Positions 39,683-43,136 of a stretch of 43,136 bases of DNA are shown here, in pieces. Position 1 is the stretch's first letter. Every line of letters starts with the position of its first letter. The stretch comes from Alphaproteobacteria bacterium. GTDB lineage: Bacteria > Pseudomonadota > Alphaproteobacteria > UBA9219 > RFNS01. The notes under the pieces are model-generated. The model made no database searches. It worked only from the letters and a program-made list of their open reading frames with translations, and was not told the DNA's origin. Made by a program: the position numbers and the translations under genes. The stretch lies in assembly GCA_009927055.1 (NCBI GenBank), contig RFNS01000247.1:1-43136 (forward strand), in the 5' to 3' direction.

Positions 39683-40357
39683 TTACCTGTCAGCACCTGG
39701 TCGTGCCGATGGCCGATTGGCCGTACGGTTTAACTGGTTACCGTCACGACGATTGTCACGCCTTGCTTCGCGTCTGTCCTCGCGGCGATCGCCCCTGTTT
39801 TCGGCCCGATCGCGCACATTTTCGCGTCTGTCGCGGCGATCTTCGGCATGGTCACGCCTGTCTTCACGGCGATCGACACGGTCTTCGGCCCGATCACGCC
39901 AGCCACCATCGTGGCGGGCATCGCGCCTGTCTTCGCGGCGGTCACGAACATCTTCACGATGATCGGCCCTGTTTTCGCGCCTGTCCATGCGGTTTTCAGC
40001 CTGATCCCGCCTATCTTCACGACGATCGCGGCGATCTTCCAGCCGGTCACGCATGGCGGCCCGCTGTTCGGGGCTGGCATTTTGCCATTTTTCCTTCATG
40101 GCGGCGCGACGTTCCTGCATTTTTTCCTTGCGGGCGGCGCGTTCTTCTTGGCTCATGCTCTGCCATTTGTCGCGCATGGCTTCACGGCGATCGCGTCGAT
40201 CGTGCTGCATGCCCTGCCGATCCTGCCCTTCTTCTTGAAAGGGGTTAACCAGATTCTGGGGAGGTGAATCGGGTGCTGTGGGCGTTTCTGCAACGGCGGG
40301 CACGGCCCCCACCATCAACCCCCACGCAGCTAATCCTGTTAAAAAGAGGTGTTTCAT
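39683..40357 (-). CDS. Exported Arg/Asp-repeat low-complexity protein
   Basis: A 224-residue protein with a signal peptide (MKHLFLTGLAAWGLMVGAVPAVAE). After a short Pro-rich linker, residues about 50–105 are helical (KWQSMSQEERAARKEKMQERR, and a second KEKWQNASPEQRAAMRDR copy). Residues about 105–215 are almost only D, R, E and H with N/A spacers, in repeats of [DE]-R-R-[DE]-x. The N-terminal helices resemble Spy/CpxP-like or DUF3106-type periplasmic proteins. Function is unknown; the alternating charges suggest a polyampholyte in the periplasm. It has its own terminator. No promoter was identified. Confidence 0.8.
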   Translation of the reverse strand: MKHLFLTGLAAWGLMVGAVPAVAETPTAPDSPPQNLVNPFQEEGQDRQGMQHDRRDRREAMRDKWQSMSQEERAARKEKMQERRAAMKEKWQNASPEQRAAMRDRLEDRRDRREDRRDQAENRMDRRENRADHREDVRDRREDRRDARHDGGWRDRAEDRVDRREDRRDHAEDRRDRRENVRDRAENRGDRREDRREARRDNRRDGNQLNRTANRPSARPGADR

Positions 40358-40459
40358 AAGACATTTCCTTGGTTAAGGTTGGAAAGCGGGCCATTATGCC
40401 TCTGATGGGCGGGTCTTGGCAAGCTTGCCCGATTTTATGGGCAGGCCAGAAAAATAAGC

Positions 40460-40487
40460 TTTATAAAGTTAAGACTTTTGGTATAAT
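40460..40487 (+). promoter_or_regulatory. Probable ssrA promoter
   Basis: A perfect −10 TATAAT at 40482–40487, with a weak −35 (TTTATA, 16 bases upstream). Transcription would start near 40494, directly before the first hairpin of the tmRNA acceptor piece. Confidence 0.55.
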
Positions 40488-40493
40488 ACTTGA

Positions 40494-40822
40494 TTGCCGG
40501 GGCAACCCGGCTATGGCGATAAACGCTGTGTGGAATATACGAAGCGGACCCGGGGGCAGTACCCGGCGCCTCCACCAGCTGGTCTCTCACACCATGGGGC
40601 CAGCGCATGGGGGCGACCTAGCATCGACGCGCGTCGTAAAGACATGGTTTTTGCCCGGCATGGTACCGCCGTTATCGGACTAAAACATAAATGCGAACGA
40701 CAACGTTCCGCAAGTTGGAGCCATCGCTGCCTAACGCTCGCATTGCGAGTTACTAAGCAGTTAGCTTCAACGCGGCTGGGGGCGTGCCGGGCAACAGAAA
40801 CGCCCTGTAACATCAACACGGC
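40494..40822 (+). ncRNA. ssrA: tmRNA, permuted two-piece alphaproteobacterial type
   Basis: The gene is circularly permuted: acceptor piece first, coding piece second. The acceptor piece opens with hairpin GCCGGG-GCAA-CCCGGC (40496–40511) and ends CGCCTCC-A-CCA (CCA 40575–40577), with a T arm before it. The coding piece begins GGGGGCG at 40609, which pairs fully with CGCCTCC and contains the G3·U70 alanine identity pair. The tag frame is GCG at 40693 to TAA at 40734 and encodes ANDNVPQVGAIAA, to which the tmRNA's own alanine is added first. It rescues stalled ribosomes and marks products for ClpXP. The piece between 40578 and 40608 is removed in processing (known for this family). The exact 3' end of the coding piece is uncertain. 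Confidence 0.93.
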
Positions 40823-40860
40823 AAAATATCACGGGCCCCGCCACTGTAGCGTGATATTTT
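40823..40860 (+). terminator. Terminator after ssrA
   Basis: AAAATATCACG (40823–40833) and CGTGATATTTT (40850–40860) form an 11-bp stem with a 16-nt loop that can pair further; the T-run is inside the right arm. It could act in both directions. Confidence 0.75.
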
Positions 40861-40881
40861 ACATTCGTTCGATATATCATT

Positions 40882-41388
40882 ATGCCTAACACCATGGCCG
40901 ATGATCTTTTACAGTATGATGTGCTGGTCGAACGCGCGCTGCGCAGTGTTGTGCGCGATGCGTTGCAGCAGGTGGCTAAAAACAACCTGCCCGATAAACA
41001 TCATTTCTATATCTCGTTTCATACCAAATTTAATGGCGTCGATATCCCCGATTATTTGCACAAGCAATATCCCCAAGAAATGACCATTGTGCTTCAGCAT
41101 CAATTTTTTGGGTTGAAAGTGCATGATGATTATTTTGGCGTCACCCTGTCATTTAACGGTCGGCAAGAACGCCTGACCATTCCGTTTCAGGCCATCACAA
41201 GCTTTGCCGATCCGCACGCCAACTTTGCGCTTCAGTTTCAAACAGTGTTTGAACCTTCGGATACCCCCCCCGAAGGCAACGACGACGAAAATAACGAGAC
41301 TCCGCCAAGCAACGATGAACCCGACGCCCCCAAGCAGGAAAAACGCGGCGAAGTGATTAGTTTGGATAAATTCAGGAAGAAGAAGTAG
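40882..41388 (+). CDS. sspB: SspB adaptor, alphaproteobacterial type
   Basis: 168 residues. The N-terminal domain (about 5–125, RSVVRDALQQVAKNNLPDKHHFYISFHTK…) is the SspB-alpha substrate-binding fold. An acidic, Pro-rich linker (about 128–155, PPEGNDDENNETPPSNDEP) follows, then a C-terminal RGEVISLDKFRKKK, which matches the ClpX-binding XB motif. SspB delivers ssrA-tagged proteins to ClpXP. It lies 22 bases after the ssrA terminator. ATG 40882 is used; ATG 40894 is also possible, since no clear ribosome site is seen. Confidence 0.88.
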   Translation: MPNTMADDLLQYDVLVERALRSVVRDALQQVAKNNLPDKHHFYISFHTKFNGVDIPDYLHKQYPQEMTIVLQHQFFGLKVHDDYFGVTLSFNGRQERLTIPFQAITSFADPHANFALQFQTVFEPSDTPPEGNDDENNETPPSNDEPDAPKQEKRGEVISLDKFRKKK

Positions 41389-41466
41389 CCACTCACGCCC
41401 GCGTCACATCTCCTTCTCCATGCATTTGGGCGTGCGACCAAAGAGGATGTTTTTTTGAATCTACCC

Positions 41467-41946
41467 CTAAAAACTGTCAAGCTTTTCGGCTATCAGGCCC
41501 TGCACTTCCAGGCGCAGGCGTTTATCGCTGGGCACGGCCCCTTCCCTGCTGTAGCGGGCAAAAAGTTCGGCAATCATTTCGGCAATCAGATGATCGGGCA
41601 CTTTTTGCTTCCGCGCCTCGGCCAGCACCACTTCTGAAAGATGTTTAAGGTGATCACTGGCATGAATGTACTCGGCCATTTTTTTGGGTGATGATCCCTG
41701 CTGCTCCAGCGATGGTTCTAATTTCGTTTCAAGCTCGGCCACCAGTTCCCACGGGTGAACCTGCAAAGCGGTGGCGATTTTCTGCATCCATGCCACCGTC
41801 AGCCGATTCAGGCCGTTTTCCAGCTTAAAAATCTGCGATTGGGTGGTGCCCACCATGCTGGCCAGCTTCTCGCCCGTGATGTTTTTTTCAAGCCTAAGCG
41901 CTGCAATGCGGTTGGGGCGTTTCACGTCGGGGTTGATGGTGCGCAT
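41467..41946 (-). CDS. XRE-family helix-turn-helix regulator
   Basis: 159 residues. The N-terminal HTH is RIAALRLEKNITGEKLASMVGTTQSQIFKLENGLNRLTVAWMQKIATALQV (about 12–65), the classical Cro/cI type. The rest is helical and charged with no recognised ligand domain (LSEVVLAEARKQKVPDHLIAEMIAELFARY). Target genes are unknown; divergence from the small gene at 42203 suggests a possible target nearby (inference). Confidence 0.85.
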   Translation of the reverse strand: MRTINPDVKRPNRIAALRLEKNITGEKLASMVGTTQSQIFKLENGLNRLTVAWMQKIATALQVHPWELVAELETKLEPSLEQQGSSPKKMAEYIHASDHLKHLSEVVLAEARKQKVPDHLIAEMIAELFARYSREGAVPSDKRLRLEVQGLIAEKLDSF

Positions 41947-42136
41947 GGGCGTTTATAACAAAGCAAATGCAATATTAAAAATCGTGCACAGCGTTGGTTG
42001 TTGGTCAGGAAAAGCGAATGTATCTGTGCCACCCACGCCATTGCGCCCCTTCCACGCGGGCTGGAACTGATGAATAACGTATGCTGATGCGCAATAGTTC
42101 TGCAGGATATCAAAAAATCTGAAAAAGATTATTCTC

Positions 42137-42165
42137 TTGACATTTATTCCTGAATAGAATATTTT
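42137..42165 (+). promoter_or_regulatory. Probable promoter of the small gene at 42203
   Basis: TTGACA at 42137–42142, 17 bases, TATTTT at 42160–42165. Transcription would begin around 42172, which makes the ATG at 42173 leaderless and favours the ATG at 42203. Confidence 0.5.
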
Positions 42166-42202
42166 TTCTGCTATGACCGACCTGCAAGAGGAATCACCGA
42201 AC

Positions 42203-42376
42203 ATGAAAATCGCGCACCAAATGGCTGATTTTATTGTCGATCTTATCTCAAAAAAAGGCCACCTGAAGAAATCTGATCTGCTGAGGAATTTTTCAGAAGC
42301 GGACGTGAAAACCCATTTGCCGCTGGCCTGCGGCTTTGCGGCCGTTCAACTGGGCCACAGTGTGGATGTGGAATAA
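42203..42376 (+). CDS. Small hypothetical protein
   Basis: 57 residues from ATG 42203, behind AGAGGA 10 bases upstream (67 if ATG 42173 is used). MKIAHQMADFIVDLISKKGHLKKSDLLRNFSEADVK… has a helix and a predicted helix-turn-helix-like stretch but no named domain. A promoter with consensus TTGACA precedes it. It is divergent from the XRE regulator and convergent with mrp. Confidence 0.55.
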   Translation: MKIAHQMADFIVDLISKKGHLKKSDLLRNFSEADVKTHLPLACGFAAVQLGHSVDVE

Positions 42377-42420
42377 CTTTATGCTTTAATGCGTTGTTTT
42401 ATCATATTTTTTATTAAACA

Positions 42421-43136
42421 TTACCCTTTCACCAGCGCCAGCAACCCAAGGGTTTTGATTATTTTTTTGGCGAGAGGGGCATAGTACTCGCCCGCCCTGC
42501 TATCTATCATATTTTGGGCATTTCCGGCATCGGCGCTTTCTCTGATCACGGGGAGCAGTGGAATATCGCCCAAAAATTCGCACCCCAGTTCTTCGGCCGC
42601 TTTTTTGGCCCCGCCGCATGAAAAAATATGGCTTTCTCCCCCGCAATGCGGGCAGACAAAATAGCTCATATTTTCAATCATCCCCAGAACAGGAACATGC
42701 ATTTGTTCAAACATTTTCAAGGCTTTGCGGGCATCTATTAATGCTAAATCTTGCGGGGTTGAGACAATAACCGCCCCCGATAAATTCGCCTGCTGCGCCA
42801 GGGTTAATTGCACATCGCCCGTGCCGGGTGGCAGGTCGATGATCAGCACATCTAACTCACCCCACGCCACATCGCGCAGCATCTGCTGCACGGCGCCCAT
42901 CACCATCGGCCCGCGCCAGATCATGGCTTTGTCCGGCGGAATCAGCAGTCCAATCGACATGGCCTTCATCCCTTGCGCCACGGCGGGGATAATTTTTTTA
43001 TTCTCATCCAGCGCCACAGGGCCAGAAATACCCATCAACGTGGGCAGCGATGGGCCATAAATATCGGCATCCAGCAAACCAATGTTCAGGCCCATGGCCT
43101 GCATCGCCAAGGCCAAGGCCCATGCGGTGGTTGATT
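42421..43136 (-). CDS. mrp: Mrp/ApbC-type Fe-S carrier ATPase (5' end outside window)
   Basis: The frame is open to the right edge, which falls inside the Walker A: the last visible residues read K-STTAWALALAMQ, matching GGVGKSTT. GLLDADIYGPSLPTLMG is the deviant Walker/switch segment, DLPPGTGDVQLTL and YFVCPHCGG (CxxC) are the family signatures; the CxxC Cys bind the shared Fe-S cluster in known members. The N-terminal DUF59-type domain, if any, is outside. It is convergent with the small gene at 42203. Confidence 0.93.
   Translation of the reverse strand, partial: STTAWALALAMQAMGLNIGLLDADIYGPSLPTLMGISGPVALDENKKIIPAVAQGMKAMSIGLLIPPDKAMIWRGPMVMGAVQQMLRDVAWGELDVLIIDLPPGTGDVQLTLAQQANLSGAVIVSTPQDLALIDARKALKMFEQMHVPVLGMIENMSYFVCPHCGGESHIFSCGGAKKAAEELGCEFLGDIPLLPVIRESADAGNAQNMIDSRAGEYYAPLAKKIIKTLGLLALVKG

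Noticed and set aside
40494-40889. 131-codon plus-strand frame
   Set aside because: It lies over the tmRNA gene, whose folded pieces and tag explain the sequence.

Overview
The window comes from an alphaproteobacterium. The evidence is the unbroken str–S10–spc–alpha ribosomal order, a circularly permuted two-piece tmRNA gene, an alpha-type SspB beside it, a class I aminotransferase of the alphaproteobacterial aspartate type, and rplQ followed by a DegP/HtrA protease. The genus cannot be read from the sequence. Base composition is moderately GC-rich, with AT-rich exceptions noted below. Nearly all genes from the rpsL end to rplQ lie on the minus strand.

Layout. (1) 1–2954: the N-terminal 984 codons of a very large exported protein, open at the left edge, with six cysteine-rich GPW-x-W-x-C repeats. 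(2) 3115–7976: two extended SDR enzymes, a UbiA-type prenyltransferase, a GMC oxidoreductase and a small partner protein, ending against an elongator tRNA-Met; this looks like an undefined lipid pathway. (3) 8151–13617: PrpA/PrpB-like phosphatase, mnmA, a methyltransferase-like protein, dps, a small Cys-rich exported protein and an aspartate aminotransferase, with dispersed palindromic repeats between them. (4) 13730–17574: a chemoreceptor, a DegP-type protease and a small lipoprotein coupled to rplQ. (5) 17574–39268: the ribosomal superoperon, with rpoA, secY, adk, tuf and fusA. (6) 39269–41388: a long str leader, an Arg/Asp-repeat exported protein, the tmRNA gene and sspB. (7) 41467–43136: an XRE-type regulator, a tiny unknown gene and a truncated Mrp/ApbC ATPase.

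The most unusual features are inside the ribosomal superoperon. Two small, compositionally distinct genes of unknown function flank rpsQ: one between rpmC and rpsQ, one between rpsQ and rplN. Both are fitted seamlessly, with 1–4 base stop/start overlaps and matching upstream junctions. A separate three-gene module (CheY-like regulator, CheX-like phosphatase, membrane HPt/ATPase kinase) sits between adk and rpsM, and a good sigma-70 promoter downstream of it restarts the alpha operon.

The tmRNA gene encodes the degradation tag ANDNVPQVGAIAA. The adjacent sspB encodes the adaptor expected to deliver tagged proteins to ClpXP, so tag and tag receptor are genetically linked.
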